This document shows, piece by piece, positions 10,231 through 19,229 of a DNA stretch of 64,000 bases; the first letter of the stretch is position 1; the number at the start of each line of letters is the position of its first letter. The translations under genes were made by a program, and so were the position numbers. This DNA comes from Sulfitobacter mediterraneus. GTDB taxonomy: Bacteria > Pseudomonadota > Alphaproteobacteria > Rhodobacterales > Rhodobacteraceae. The notes under the pieces are model-generated. The model saw nothing but the letters and a program-made list of their open reading frames with translations, searched no databases and was not told the origin of the DNA. The stretch is from the NCBI RefSeq assembly GCF_016801775.1, contig NZ_CP069004.1, positions 2,108,001-2,172,000 on the forward strand. The letters are read 5' to 3'.

Positions 10231-11595
10231 TTAGACAAACCTATGGGTTGCGCCCACATCTACCCCCAAGCGGGCGAATGTGTCTTGGGCAAGTCCCGCG
10301 ATCTCATCCTCGCTATAGGCGTCCGCGTCATATCTGAATTGCAGCGCACTGCGCCCCGGCTCAAATTCGGCCCGCAGAACCAACTCATCAAAATCACCCG
10401 GATAATGCGGCATAGCAATCTCACTCAATTCCATTGACCAGATGCGAACGGTGCCGTCTGCCGAAGGCTGCGCCACGGCGTCAGGGGGTTGGCGATTGCC
10501 ATTCAGGGGCATCCGGCTGCCGGTAGTAATCTGGCGGGGATAACTGCCTGCGTCGAGCAACCTGCGGTCCCATGTCCCTTCACGCCGGGCGGCAATCGCC
10601 GGCAGATGATCCAAAGTCTCGCGCCATTGCTGCGCATGGTTTTGCGCGGCCTCGACAACCGGTTGACCCTCACGATGCCGAAAACGCATCAAGGGGTGCA
10701 ACGCATGATGACCCGCGTATTGGAACAGGCGGTTGTCGTGACGTCCGAGGGTTAGCGAATAAAGCACATCCTCAACATCCCCTGCCCGCGCCACAGTCTG
10801 CATAAAAGCTGTGTTGGCCAGCATGAACGCCGTTGTGCCCACCGCTTGGGCCTGCGCGTTTAACTGAGCCACCTGATCTGCGGTAAGATCACAAAAGAAG
10901 TCAGCACCCTTTTGCCAAGTCAGGCCGCCCTGCAAGATGGGCAAGCCGCGTTTGACCCGTCCTATTTTTGGCGGCGGCGGCGCAGGAAATAGCTTCTCTT
11001 CCCAAAACTGCTGGGCCAAAGGTCCGCTCATGGCGCGATCCCTGCCCCAACCTTGATAATATGCGGCATAGCCAACGGCTGAGGTCACTATTGGCACCTG
11101 AAAATAGAACTTCATAAGATCGTCACGCATCACAGTCATGCCAAAGGCGTCCGTCAGGCAGGCATGAGCACGGAAAACCACAACATCACCAAGATCACCA
11201 AATAACAGCAGATCAAGCTGAACCAATTCATGCCCGGCAAGCGGCAGAAGGTCGCGTGCATGTCTGTGTGTGATCCTTTCGATAGCCTCTACGGAGGCAC
11301 CTGAATAATCATGGACACCGATCCCCGCAGCACGTGCATCTCGAATGCAGCACTTGGGTTTTGCACCATCGAGATCAAGGACCAGACGGGTGACGTCATG
11401 GCGCGCACAAAGCTGCGCAAAGGCGCGGCGCAATCTCCGTTCACTCAAACCGGGGCGGACACGCATCGCAATCGAATGGGTTGTATGGGTCAAAAAGTTG
11501 CGATTGGCCTCAGGGTGTTGTGCAAGCAGAAGGTTGAAATGTTGCCACGCCGTTAGAGGGAATGTCTGCATGCGGTGTTTAGGGCCTGTGAACAA
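10231..11595 (-). CDS. Stand-alone condensation-domain-like protein
   Basis: A 454-residue protein with the look of the CoA-dependent acyltransferase / NRPS condensation fold: an N-terminal FPLTAWQHFNLLLAQHP, a central FRAHACLTDAFGM in the position of the HHxxxDG active-site motif, and a C-terminal LQFRYDADAYSEDEI of the kind that ends condensation domains. In the active-site motif the second (catalytic) His is Ala, while the first His and the Asp remain. No adenylation or carrier domain is attached or adjacent. It may be a non-catalytic relative or an unusual acyltransferase. An internal ATG at 11571 (MQTFPLTAW) is an equally likely start. Confidence 0.5.
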   Translation of the reverse strand: MFTGPKHRMQTFPLTAWQHFNLLLAQHPEANRNFLTHTTHSIAMRVRPGLSERRLRRAFAQLCARHDVTRLVLDLDGAKPKCCIRDARAAGIGVHDYSGASVEAIERITHRHARDLLPLAGHELVQLDLLLFGDLGDVVVFRAHACLTDAFGMTVMRDDLMKFYFQVPIVTSAVGYAAYYQGWGRDRAMSGPLAQQFWEEKLFPAPPPPKIGRVKRGLPILQGGLTWQKGADFFCDLTADQVAQLNAQAQAVGTTAFMLANTAFMQTVARAGDVEDVLYSLTLGRHDNRLFQYAGHHALHPLMRFRHREGQPVVEAAQNHAQQWRETLDHLPAIAARREGTWDRRLLDAGSYPRQITTGSRMPLNGNRQPPDAVAQPSADGTVRIWSMELSEIAMPHYPGDFDELVLRAEFEPGRSALQFRYDADAYSEDEIAGLAQDTFARLGVDVGATHRFV

Positions 11596-11911
11596 TCAAA
11601 GGTTATTTAGAACTGATTTCCATATCTGGCGCAACCGTCCTTGCCCCATGTGGATCTGGCGCTGAATGCTCCTAATGGCCCAGCCCCAAATCCGAGTGCC
11701 TGACAGGGTGAATATTCACGGCGAGATGCGATGCGAAGGCAATTTTCGATCCAGAGTTGCCCGATTTGGGGGAGACTTGATGCGAACTTGCCCGGCTGTT
11801 GCCAGCGGTCAAGCGCAGGCCAACTGGCCCAACATTTCCGATTTGGTTGGCTTTATCCTGTGATTTACGTGATCAAATGAAAAGACCTTTGGTGACCGGA
11901 CCCATACTCCA
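11596..11911. other. Divergent intergenic region upstream of the LysR gene
   Basis: No convincing gene. The short plus-strand frame at 11666-11863 lacks a ribosome binding site. The region should carry the promoters for the condensation-like gene (minus) and the LysR gene (plus), but no clear operator was found. Confidence 0.4.
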
Positions 11912-12886
11912 ATGCCAACACATTCTTCGAACAAAGACCTTAGCCTGAAATGGCTTGAGTTGTTCCAAACCTATGCAAGGACTCAATCGTTGCAGGCGAC
12001 AGCGGCAGAGGCCGACCTGTCCATCAGCACGGTTTCTCATCACTTGCGCAATCTTGAAGAGCATCTTGGCATTGCTCTGTTTGATCACAGCCGCAGGCCG
12101 ATGGTCATTACGCCGACAGGTCGCAACTACTTGCGCAACATCGCGCAGGCCATGCAAACGATCCGCAAAGCGACGGCAGAAGCATCTGCAGGCAATGTGG
12201 CAGACGCCTCTTATCTACGGGTTGGCACGATCGAAGATCTGGATAGCGATGTTACGCCAGAACTTGCAGTCTATCTTTCTCAGAACATGCCGGATTGCAA
12301 TTTCCTGTACCATACCGGAACCAGCAACGACATCATCCGGATGCTGCGCCATAGGGAACTGGACTTAGGGGTTGTGACAACTCCCCTCAAGTCCACAAAC
12401 GATCTTGTCGACTGGCCCCTGTTGCGTGATCCATTTGTCATTGCCTTGCCGGTTTCGATGGATTTGTCGCTGCCCGATATTGTTGAAGGGCGCATCAATC
12501 TGCCATTTTTGCAGTTCTCAAGTGATCTCATCATCGCGGCGCAGATCGAAGCGCAATTGCGCCGTCTGGGGGTGCAATTGCCCAACAAGTTTGAATGCGG
12601 AAATAATCAAACTTTAATGGCCATGGTCGCCGCGGGTTCCGGGTGGACCATAACGACCCCATTGATGTTTTCACGTGCGCGGCGGTTCCACAAACAACTT
12701 CGCCTGCATCCCTTTCCCGGTAAGAGTTTTGGACGGACGTTGTCACTGATTGCCAGCCCTGATTGTGCCCAATCCGCAATTGATTTGGTGGCATTCAAAC
12801 TGCGCATTGAACTGAACCGGCAGATCCTTTCCGACATGCACCGTGCGTTTCCTTGGCTCAATGAGCAATTCACCCTGATCGAATAG
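11912..12886 (+). CDS. LysR-family transcriptional regulator
   Basis: A 324-residue LTTR. The winged helix-turn-helix spans about residues 9-70 (AAEADLSISTVSHHLRNLEEHLGIALFDH), and the effector-binding domain about 95-300. It lies 171 bp upstream of the dimethylglycine dehydrogenase gene on the same strand, which suggests control of methylated-amine use, but LTTRs more often regulate divergent genes; the divergent neighbour here is the condensation-like gene. The effector cannot be read from the sequence. Confidence 0.85.
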   Translation: MPTHSSNKDLSLKWLELFQTYARTQSLQATAAEADLSISTVSHHLRNLEEHLGIALFDHSRRPMVITPTGRNYLRNIAQAMQTIRKATAEASAGNVADASYLRVGTIEDLDSDVTPELAVYLSQNMPDCNFLYHTGTSNDIIRMLRHRELDLGVVTTPLKSTNDLVDWPLLRDPFVIALPVSMDLSLPDIVEGRINLPFLQFSSDLIIAAQIEAQLRRLGVQLPNKFECGNNQTLMAMVAAGSGWTITTPLMFSRARRFHKQLRLHPFPGKSFGRTLSLIASPDCAQSAIDLVAFKLRIELNRQILSDMHRAFPWLNEQFTLIE

Positions 12887-13057
12887 GATCATTCGACATC
12901 ATTGAGGAGCTGCACGGTTATCGAACTCCGCGAACTATGTGCCATTAGGCCGATATTCTCGTAGTTTAATTCTGATTTTTTCGGAACACCTATCCAACCC
13001 TTGTGCCGAAAGTGCAATTCTTGCTCAGTTCGTTTCTGCATTTTTCGGGAGGCAAAA

Positions 13058-15493
13058 ATGAAGTCACGCACGAAGGTTGTGGTCATAGGGGGAGGAATCG
13101 CCGGCTGCTCAACATTGTATCATCTGACGGAAGAAGGGTGGTCTGACGTTGTTCTGATTGAGAGGGACGAACTCACCTCTGGCACCACGTGGCATTCGGC
13201 GGCTCAGGTGACAAATTTTGGTATGAACCAGACAATGGTCGGTCTGAAATCCCACTCCATCAGCCTTTACAAGAAATTGCGTGATGATCCTGAATACCCC
13301 GTTGGCTACCACCATGGCGACGGCGGGATCCGGCTGGCCAATACCGAAGCACAGATGCAGGCCTATCGCCATTTTGCATCGATGGCGCGCGGTATGGACG
13401 TAACTTTTGAGGTTATTGATGCCGCGGAGTGCGCCCGCCGCCATCCGCTGATCTCGACGGACAACCTGCTGGGAGGTCTCTGGGACGGCGAAGACGGTGA
13501 CATCGATCCGGCGCAACTGTGCCAGGCTCTGGCGTTCCACGCGCGGAAGGCCGGCGCAGAAGTTTACCGCCACACAAACGTGACCGCGCTGACCCAGCAT
13601 ACCGATGATACCTGGACGGTCGAAACCGACAAGGGCAGCATTGACGCTGATATCGTTGTGAATGCCTGCGGCTATCGGGTGAACGAAGTTGGCAAGATGA
13701 TGGGGGTGCATCACCCTGTCGCCTCCATGGAGCACCAGTATTTCGTCACCGAAGACATCCCCGCCATTGTCGAAGCCGGTCACCGAATGCCCCTCCTGCG
13801 CTGCCCAATCTCAGACTATTACTCCCGCCAAGAAAAGAACGGTCTTTTGGTCGGGTTTTACGAACAGGATTGCAAAACATGGGGCATGGATGGCATCAGC
13901 CCGAGCTTTGCCAATGATCTGTGTCCGGATGATCTTGACCGCGTCATGGACGTGCTGGAGGGCGCGTTTGAACGGATGCCCGCGCTAACCGAAGTGGGCA
14001 TCAAGCGCGTGGTCAACGGGCCGATTACCTATACCATCGATGGTGCACCCTTGGTCGGTCCAATCCCCGGCAAGCGAAACGCCTTTTGCATCATCGGACT
14101 GCGGGCGGGTGTGGGTGAAGGCGGCGGCCACGGCTGGCTGCTTGCGCAACAGATCGTGCATGGTGAGGCGCAGTATGACACCTGGTGTATCGATCCACGG
14201 CGGTTCACGGGCCACACCAATGTCGAACTGACCGCTTTGAAAGCAATCGAAGACTACCAGAACGAATTCCGCTTTCATTTCCCTCACGAACACCGCCCCG
14301 CCGGACGCAACGCCAAGACAACACCGCTCACGCCGATCATGGCCGCCGAAGGTGCAGAATTTACCGTCGTGAATGGATGGGAGCGGGTGGATTACGTAAA
14401 GCCGTCACCGGATTTCCACCCGAGCCTGAGCTTCAACTTCGACGAGACCTTCGACATTGTCGGCGCAGAGGTCCGCAACGTGCAAGAAAACGTTGGACTG
14501 TGCGAGGTGAACGGCTTCAACCGCTTCGAGATTGCCGGCGCGGACCGGCACAGTTTCCTTGACCGGATGTTCTGTGGGGCCGTCACCAAAAAGGATGGCC
14601 GCGTGGGCCTTGGGTATCTGCTGAACCATCACGGCATGATCAAAGGTGAGGCAACGATTGCGAATATCCCGGCCTCGGATCGCGGCCCGGCCCGCTGTTG
14701 GTATGGATCGGCCGCGGCTTCCGAATATCACGACATGGACTGGCTGACCCAGCATTTACGATCGGACGAAGACGTCCAGATCCGCAGCATGACAAACGAT
14801 CAGACAATCCTCGTTCTGGCCGGACCCAAAGCACGCGATGTGCTATCGGACTGCGCCCGAGGCGACTGGTCCAAAGAGGCCTTCCCTTGGCTGTCGGTGC
14901 GCGAATGTTTCATCGGTTTCTCGCCCGCAACCGTGCTAGGTGTCAGCTTTTCCGGTGAACTGGCGTATGAAATCCACGTGCCGAACGCCTCTCTTTATGT
15001 GGTCTATCTTGCCCTGCGCGAGGCGGGTAAAGCACATGGCATGAAACTTTTCGGCGCGCGCGCGGTGGAATCCATGCGGCTCGAAAAAGGCTTTCTGCAT
15101 TGGAAAGCCGATCTGCTAACCGAGTTTGATCCGTTTGAGACAGGGCTGGACCGCTTTGTTCGCCCGGACAAGGGGGCGTTCATCGGACAGGATGCCTTGC
15201 GGGAGCGAATGAGAAACGGACCGACACGCCGCCTCGTGACGCTAAAGGTAAACAGCACAACCGCGCCTGCGCATGGTGGTGCATCCTTGATGCAAGGTGA
15301 TGCGGTAGTGGGCACGGTCACTTCGGGCGAATGGGGGCATCGCGTGGGCACGAACCTCGCCTATGCCTTTGTCCTGCCAGAACTGGCGGCGGTCGGCACC
15401 GCCTTGCAGCTGGATCTCTGCGGAGAATTGGTGGCGGCAGAGGTCATCAGCCCCTCGCCCTATGACCCAGAATACTCCCGCATGCGCGCCTGA
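13058..15493 (+). CDS. Dimethylglycine dehydrogenase-type flavoprotein with GcvT domain
   Basis: An 811-residue enzyme with an N-terminal FAD-binding oxidoreductase domain (VVVIGGGIAGCSTLYHL at 7-23), SGTTWHSAAQVTN carrying the His that holds FAD covalently in relatives, an FAO_M bridging domain, and a C-terminal aminomethyltransferase (GcvT-like) domain from about 430 to 800 that would pass one-carbon units to tetrahydrofolate. This is the DMGDH/SARDH architecture, converting dimethylglycine to sarcosine or sarcosine to glycine. ATG 13058 follows GGGAGG; the longer frame has no such site. Together with gbcAB it gives a betaine demethylation route. Sarcosine rather than dimethylglycine as substrate cannot be excluded. 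Confidence 0.8.
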   Translation: MKSRTKVVVIGGGIAGCSTLYHLTEEGWSDVVLIERDELTSGTTWHSAAQVTNFGMNQTMVGLKSHSISLYKKLRDDPEYPVGYHHGDGGIRLANTEAQMQAYRHFASMARGMDVTFEVIDAAECARRHPLISTDNLLGGLWDGEDGDIDPAQLCQALAFHARKAGAEVYRHTNVTALTQHTDDTWTVETDKGSIDADIVVNACGYRVNEVGKMMGVHHPVASMEHQYFVTEDIPAIVEAGHRMPLLRCPISDYYSRQEKNGLLVGFYEQDCKTWGMDGISPSFANDLCPDDLDRVMDVLEGAFERMPALTEVGIKRVVNGPITYTIDGAPLVGPIPGKRNAFCIIGLRAGVGEGGGHGWLLAQQIVHGEAQYDTWCIDPRRFTGHTNVELTALKAIEDYQNEFRFHFPHEHRPAGRNAKTTPLTPIMAAEGAEFTVVNGWERVDYVKPSPDFHPSLSFNFDETFDIVGAEVRNVQENVGLCEVNGFNRFEIAGADRHSFLDRMFCGAVTKKDGRVGLGYLLNHHGMIKGEATIANIPASDRGPARCWYGSAAASEYHDMDWLTQHLRSDEDVQIRSMTNDQTILVLAGPKARDVLSDCARGDWSKEAFPWLSVRECFIGFSPATVLGVSFSGELAYEIHVPNASLYVVYLALREAGKAHGMKLFGARAVESMRLEKGFLHWKADLLTEFDPFETGLDRFVRPDKGAFIGQDALRERMRNGPTRRLVTLKVNSTTAPAHGGASLMQGDAVVGTVTSGEWGHRVGTNLAYAFVLPELAAVGTALQLDLCGELVAAEVISPSPYDPEYSRMRA

Positions 15494-15510
15494 CCTTGCA
15501 CCGGGGTCAG
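15490..15510. terminator. Hairpin overlapping both convergent stop codons
   Basis: CTGACC (15490-15495) pairs with GGTCAG (15505-15510). It covers the stop of the dehydrogenase gene and the stop of the EamA gene, which converge 13 bp apart. No U-tract. Confidence 0.35.
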
Positions 15511-16430
15511 GGGGTTCTGGCGATGTTGGTCGTTACGTTCCGAGTAGCGCGGCTTCGTGTCAGAACGATTGCGGTGATGACCAACGCACAGGCACTGAGC
15601 TGCGCAAACGTCAGGGTCTCGCCAAATGCGAACATCCCGACAAGAAACATGGTCGGCAGTTCAACGCTGCCAATTACAGCGGTGCGCGACGCGCCAATGA
15701 TAGGAGAGCTGACAGTATAAATCAGCTGTGGGACAAACGCGGAGACAACCGCAATTCCCAGAATCATGATCCATGTATCTGCGTCCGCGGGTAGGATTTC
15801 CGCCGCTGTCGACGTCGCAACAAGAGGCGACAGCGCCAGTACCGATCCCAGTGAAACAGACGCGATCCTCGCGAGCGGCGGAATGCGCGAAAGGCGATGC
15901 ACAAGGACGCATATGCCAAAACCGAACCCCAAAGGCGCCGCCAGCGAAAAGATCAATGTCGGCAAGTCTTGAGAAGGAACCGCAGCTGGATTTCCGGCGA
16001 TGATGGCGGCCAGAAAGATCAGGCCGGAGGCAAGCAAGGCCTTGCGGGATGGTGGATCGGCAAACATTGCCCATGCAATGACGACCGTGAACACAGGATA
16101 AGTCATATAAAGTACGCCAACTGTCGAAGCAGGGATCGTTTCAACCGCCCCTACATATCCGATCCAACCCAGCCCCATACCTGCGCCTGCACAAAGACCC
16201 CAGACCAGCTCGCGCCATGCCTTCAACTGGCTCAGAAACGCAGGTAACAAGATCACTGCGGTGATGATATACCGGTAAAAGGCCACCGAATGTGCGGCCA
16301 GCCCTTCATCGGTCAGATTTCTGCTGAAATAGGGGACGATGCCAAAACAGACCGACGCAAAAAGCACCCCAAGCGCGGCCATTGTTTGCTTGGTATTCAG
16401 TGCTTTTGGGTCTGAAAGGGAAACCGTCAT
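15507..16430 (-). CDS. EamA/DMT-family transporter
   Basis: A 307-residue inner-membrane protein with about ten hydrophobic segments arranged as two EamA repeats (first at about 15-145, second at about 160-295), the usual drug/metabolite transporter layout. AFYRYIITAVILL in helix 2 and VLYMTYPVFTVVIAW in helix 4 are typical. The family exports amino acids, metabolites or drugs; the substrate here is unknown. It converges on the dimethylglycine dehydrogenase gene. Confidence 0.85.
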   Translation of the reverse strand: MTVSLSDPKALNTKQTMAALGVLFASVCFGIVPYFSRNLTDEGLAAHSVAFYRYIITAVILLPAFLSQLKAWRELVWGLCAGAGMGLGWIGYVGAVETIPASTVGVLYMTYPVFTVVIAWAMFADPPSRKALLASGLIFLAAIIAGNPAAVPSQDLPTLIFSLAAPLGFGFGICVLVHRLSRIPPLARIASVSLGSVLALSPLVATSTAAEILPADADTWIMILGIAVVSAFVPQLIYTVSSPIIGASRTAVIGSVELPTMFLVGMFAFGETLTFAQLSACALVITAIVLTRSRATRNVTTNIARTP

Positions 16431-16502
16431 GCAAAAGGCCTATCACAGCCTTGGCCTTCTCCTATGCTTTTCTTATCGCACTGCGGATCTTGGACCCGGA
16501 CC

Positions 16503-16907
16503 CTAGCTTGGAAACCCTTTGTGCGCTTCGACCTGGTCGAGGGTGGATGACCACGACGGTTGCTCGCTGATAAATGTCCGGTACATCTGCGCAACCTCCG
16601 GTTCCCCCTGTAAAGACCCCGCAGGAACGATCATTTTTGTACCATCACCACTGAGCCAAGGCACGCCCGAGCCGCATTTCGGACAAAAGGACTTGGAGAT
16701 GTCCCGCCCCGGCATTTCATAGGTGACGACGTCATAACCCCCAGACAACCATTTGAAACCACCGACATCTGTGAACAGATTTGATGCAAAAGCCGACCCG
16801 GTGATCTGTCTGCATTGCGCGCAACTGCACAAGAACATCTTTTCGAACGCGTTGACGACCTCATATGAAACCGCACCGCACAGGCAACTGCCTTTAAGTT
16901 TCTGCAT
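16503..16907 (-). CDS. GFA-family (Mss4-fold) zinc protein
   Basis: A 134-residue protein with the GFA cysteine layout: GSCLCGAVSYEV near the N-terminus, FLCSCAQCRQITGSAF in the middle and SFCPKCGSGVPWL toward the end, giving two zinc sites. The founding member was described as promoting glutathione adduct formation with formaldehyde; many homologues have no assigned substrate. ATG 16907 follows GGGAGGA at good spacing and overlaps the last 14 nt of the nitronate monooxygenase gene, so it is translationally coupled as the last gene of the operon that begins with the GST gene. Confidence 0.8.
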   Translation of the reverse strand: MQKLKGSCLCGAVSYEVVNAFEKMFLCSCAQCRQITGSAFASNLFTDVGGFKWLSGGYDVVTYEMPGRDISKSFCPKCGSGVPWLSGDGTKMIVPAGSLQGEPEVAQMYRTFISEQPSWSSTLDQVEAHKGFPS

Positions 16908-17889
16908 TCTCATCGTCCTCCCTGAGCGGGCCAACCAATTGGCCAAGGCCGCGCATACGATCCTCCGCCTGCGAGACCATTCTGTGAAGCGTGACTCGCG
17001 CGGGTTCGCGTGCCTGTATGAGATCAGCGGCCTCGCCGACAATCACCGCCGCGACGTCCATGTCCCCCGCCGCCAATGCGGCGTTGAAGCGGGCCTGCTC
17101 CGCAGTGAGGTTTTCACGCAAGCCGGCCAGATTGCCGCTCCATTTTCGGGTGAAGGAATTGCGCATTGTGCGCAGGTTCCAATCCGGTGGCCAGTTGAGG
17201 CCGCGCGCCAAATCAAACACCGAACTGCGTTCGGTATTGTCTCCCGACCCCGAAACAGCCGCCACCTTGGCATCCGCACTTGCAAGGGATTCGTCGCTGG
17301 CAAAGAATATCGTGCCGCACAATGCACCTGACGCGCCCAGCGCCAAGGCCGCAGCCAGACCGCGTCCATCCGCAATGCCGCCCGCAGCGATGACAGGTAT
17401 TCCTTGCGCGATATCGACCACTGCAGGAACAAACGGCAAGGTCGCTCTGGCGCCGCCGTGACCGCCCGCCTCGGTGCCTTGCGCCACGATCACATCGGCG
17501 CCAGCATCCACCGCTTTACGGGCTTGGTCCAGTGTCTGCACCTGAAGGATCAATTTGGTCTTCGCTGCGCGAATTTGACCGAGGAAGGGCCCAAAGTCAC
17601 CGAATGAGAGCATCACTGCAGCCGGGTTCCTTTCGAGCGCCAGATCAAGCAGATCGGGCTGACGGGCGAGTGACCAAGTGATGAAACCCACGCCGACCCT
17701 TGCATCGCCTGCCGCCTCAAATTCACGGTTGAGCCAGTCAGCATCGCCATAGCCGCCGCCGATCAGACCCATACCGCCTGCATCGCTCACCGCGGCGGCG
17801 AGCGCCCCGCCGCTGACACCTGCCATCGGTGCCAGCAAAACGGGATGTTCGATGTCCAGCAATTCACAAAGAGATGTGCGAATACCCAT
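16894..17889 (-). CDS. Nitronate monooxygenase (2-nitropropane dioxygenase family)
   Basis: A 331-residue FMN-dependent TIM-barrel protein of the NMO/NPD family, which oxidises alkyl nitronates such as propionate 3-nitronate. Visible motifs are HPVLLAPMAGVSGG at the N-terminus, DVIVAQGTEAGGHGG (flavin phosphate and substrate loop), PVIAAGGIADGRGLAAALALGASG and GTIFFASDES. The start at 17889 (MGIRTSLCELL) is chosen because the longer frame runs into the upstream tautomerase gene. Some relatives are enoyl-ACP reductases of the FabK type, so the substrate is not certain. Confidence 0.85.
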   Translation of the reverse strand: MGIRTSLCELLDIEHPVLLAPMAGVSGGALAAAVSDAGGMGLIGGGYGDADWLNREFEAAGDARVGVGFITWSLARQPDLLDLALERNPAAVMLSFGDFGPFLGQIRAAKTKLILQVQTLDQARKAVDAGADVIVAQGTEAGGHGGARATLPFVPAVVDIAQGIPVIAAGGIADGRGLAAALALGASGALCGTIFFASDESLASADAKVAAVSGSGDNTERSSVFDLARGLNWPPDWNLRTMRNSFTRKWSGNLAGLRENLTAEQARFNAALAAGDMDVAAVIVGEAADLIQAREPARVTLHRMVSQAEDRMRGLGQLVGPLREDDENAET

Positions 17890-17894
17890 ACCGG

Positions 17895-18101
17895 TCAACG
17901 CGCCGAAGTGTTGCGGTATTGTTCGACTGGCACCCCGCCGATACCCCAATTCTCAAGCGCAACTTCGTCGATAACGACAAATGTGGTTGCCGGGTTTTTA
18001 TCCAGAACCCGCACCAACACGTCGGTAACGCCGCTGATCAGTTCGGCTTTTTGATCGGGGGTGACGCCTTCGCGTGTCACCTTGATGTTTACATAGGGCA
18101 T
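17895..18101 (-). CDS. 4-oxalocrotonate tautomerase-like protein
   Basis: A 68-residue tautomerase-superfamily protein. After removal of Met it begins with Pro (MPYVNIKV), the catalytic base of the family, and VTREGVTPDQKAELISGVTDVL continues the standard beta-alpha-beta fold; TTFVVIDEVALENWGIGG is the second half. AAGGA lies 8 nt before ATG 18101. It ends 5 bp before the nitronate monooxygenase start. It probably isomerises enol/keto intermediates or electrophilic unsaturated acids; the substrate is unknown. Confidence 0.88.
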   Translation of the reverse strand: MPYVNIKVTREGVTPDQKAELISGVTDVLVRVLDKNPATTFVVIDEVALENWGIGGVPVEQYRNTSAR

Positions 18102-18111
18102 ATCAAATCCT

Positions 18112-18486
18112 TCAGGCTTCACGTTCGGTGATTTGGAAAACTTTGGCCATGATCCACCATGCCCCATCCGTGCGCACAAGGGTCAGGAAATCAATGAAAT
18201 CTTTCGTACCGATGGAACAGCGCACCCGAGCAAAGGCGGTGTTTTCTCCTGCAAACTCGATGGATTCGATCAAATCCCGGCGCGGCTCATTTTGCGACGC
18301 TGGAGATTTTCGTGCCGCCACCACCGGCAGGTATTCATCCATCGTGCGGTAAAGCAACGGCATCTCATCTGCCGTTGCGTAGATCGCCTTTGGGTGAAAG
18401 ACGGTGGCCAGTTTGCCCGCGTCGGCATGATAAAGACCATCAAAGTAGGTCTCAATCACGCCGGTAAGTGCAACAAATTTGGTCAT
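18112..18486 (-). CDS. NTF2-like (SnoaL / lumazine-binding-like) protein
   Basis: A 124-residue cone-shaped NTF2-fold protein: TGVIETYFDGLYHADAGKLATVFHPKAIY is the typical helix-then-strand opening, and FLTLVRTDGAWWIMAKVF the closing beta sheet. Such proteins bind small ligands or act as isomerases; none is identified here. Its ATG overlaps the GST stop (ATGA, 18483-18486), so the two are coupled. Confidence 0.7.
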   Translation of the reverse strand: MTKFVALTGVIETYFDGLYHADAGKLATVFHPKAIYATADEMPLLYRTMDEYLPVVAARKSPASQNEPRRDLIESIEFAGENTAFARVRCSIGTKDFIDFLTLVRTDGAWWIMAKVFQITEREA

Positions 18487-19106
18487 GCCGCCCGCTCCAT
18501 CAGGCCCTCAGTCACCATCGCCTTGATTGTTGCCGGTCGCGCCGCGACACGCGCGACAAATGCCTGGGTCTTTGGATGCGCGTCAAGATTGATCCCGACA
18601 AAGCTGGCCCAGTTGAGCACGACGAAAGCATAGGCGTCCGCAACCGTGAACCTGTCACCCATGAGATAATCGCGGCCATCCGCAAGGATTCGTTCAATAT
18701 GCGCCACGCGGCGATTGACGCCAGTTTCGGCTTTCTTGCGTCGGGCATCATCCATTTCAACGCCAGAGAAAAACGGCCCGAAAGATGTATGCAACTCCGA
18801 CGACAGAAAGTTGAGGGTTTCTTGAAGGCGGACCCTTGCCATTGTCCCGCTTGGAGGGGCCAAGCCAGCAACGGGTGACTGGTCTGCCAAATACTGCAAC
18901 ACGGCGGGGTTTTCGGTAATGATGTCGCCATCATCGGTCACAAGCGCGGGCACATAGCCGTTCGGACTGATCTTGAGGAAATCGCCGCCTGCTTCGGTTT
19001 TGCGTGCATCGGTGTCTGTCTTGTCGAGATCAAACGAGACGCCAAGCTCGTTTAAGACGATGTGGGATGCCATCGAGCAGGCACCGGGTTTGTAGTAGAG
19101 TTTCAT
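18483..19106 (-). CDS. Glutathione S-transferase
   Basis: A 207-residue cytosolic GST. The N-terminal thioredoxin-like domain (MKLYYKPGACSMASHIVLNELG, then VPALVTDDGDIITENPAVLQYLAD) resembles the beta-class enzymes, with a Tyr/Ser/Cys cluster at the glutathione site. The all-helical C-terminal domain (YLMGDRFTVADAYAFVVLNWA) carries the N-capping-box motif. It conjugates or reduces electrophiles with glutathione. First gene of a five-gene operon read away from the HxlR gene. Confidence 0.92.
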   Translation of the reverse strand: MKLYYKPGACSMASHIVLNELGVSFDLDKTDTDARKTEAGGDFLKISPNGYVPALVTDDGDIITENPAVLQYLADQSPVAGLAPPSGTMARVRLQETLNFLSSELHTSFGPFFSGVEMDDARRKKAETGVNRRVAHIERILADGRDYLMGDRFTVADAYAFVVLNWASFVGINLDAHPKTQAFVARVAARPATIKAMVTEGLMERAA

Positions 19107-19163
19107 CTGTAATCGCTCCGGTTGTTTGCGGTCATGGGCAAGAGATGGCGCATCGGCTTACCG

Positions 19164-19204
19164 TTGACAACTTGGTTTCTCATGGATACTTAACTATTGA
19201 GTTA
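19164..19204. promoter_or_regulatory. Candidate promoter and operator between the GST operon and hxlR
   Basis: TTGACA (19164-19169) is followed after 17 bp by a weak TACTTA on the plus strand. The perfect dyad TAACT-ATTG-AGTTA (19191-19204) overlaps the presumed -10/start region and is a candidate site for the HxlR protein encoded just downstream. Confidence 0.35.
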
Positions 19205-19229
19205 CCCCGCAGAAACCTGGTCACCAAAC

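Noticed and set aside
11666..11863. 65-codon plus-strand frame before the LysR gene
   Set aside because: No ribosome binding site and no coding character.
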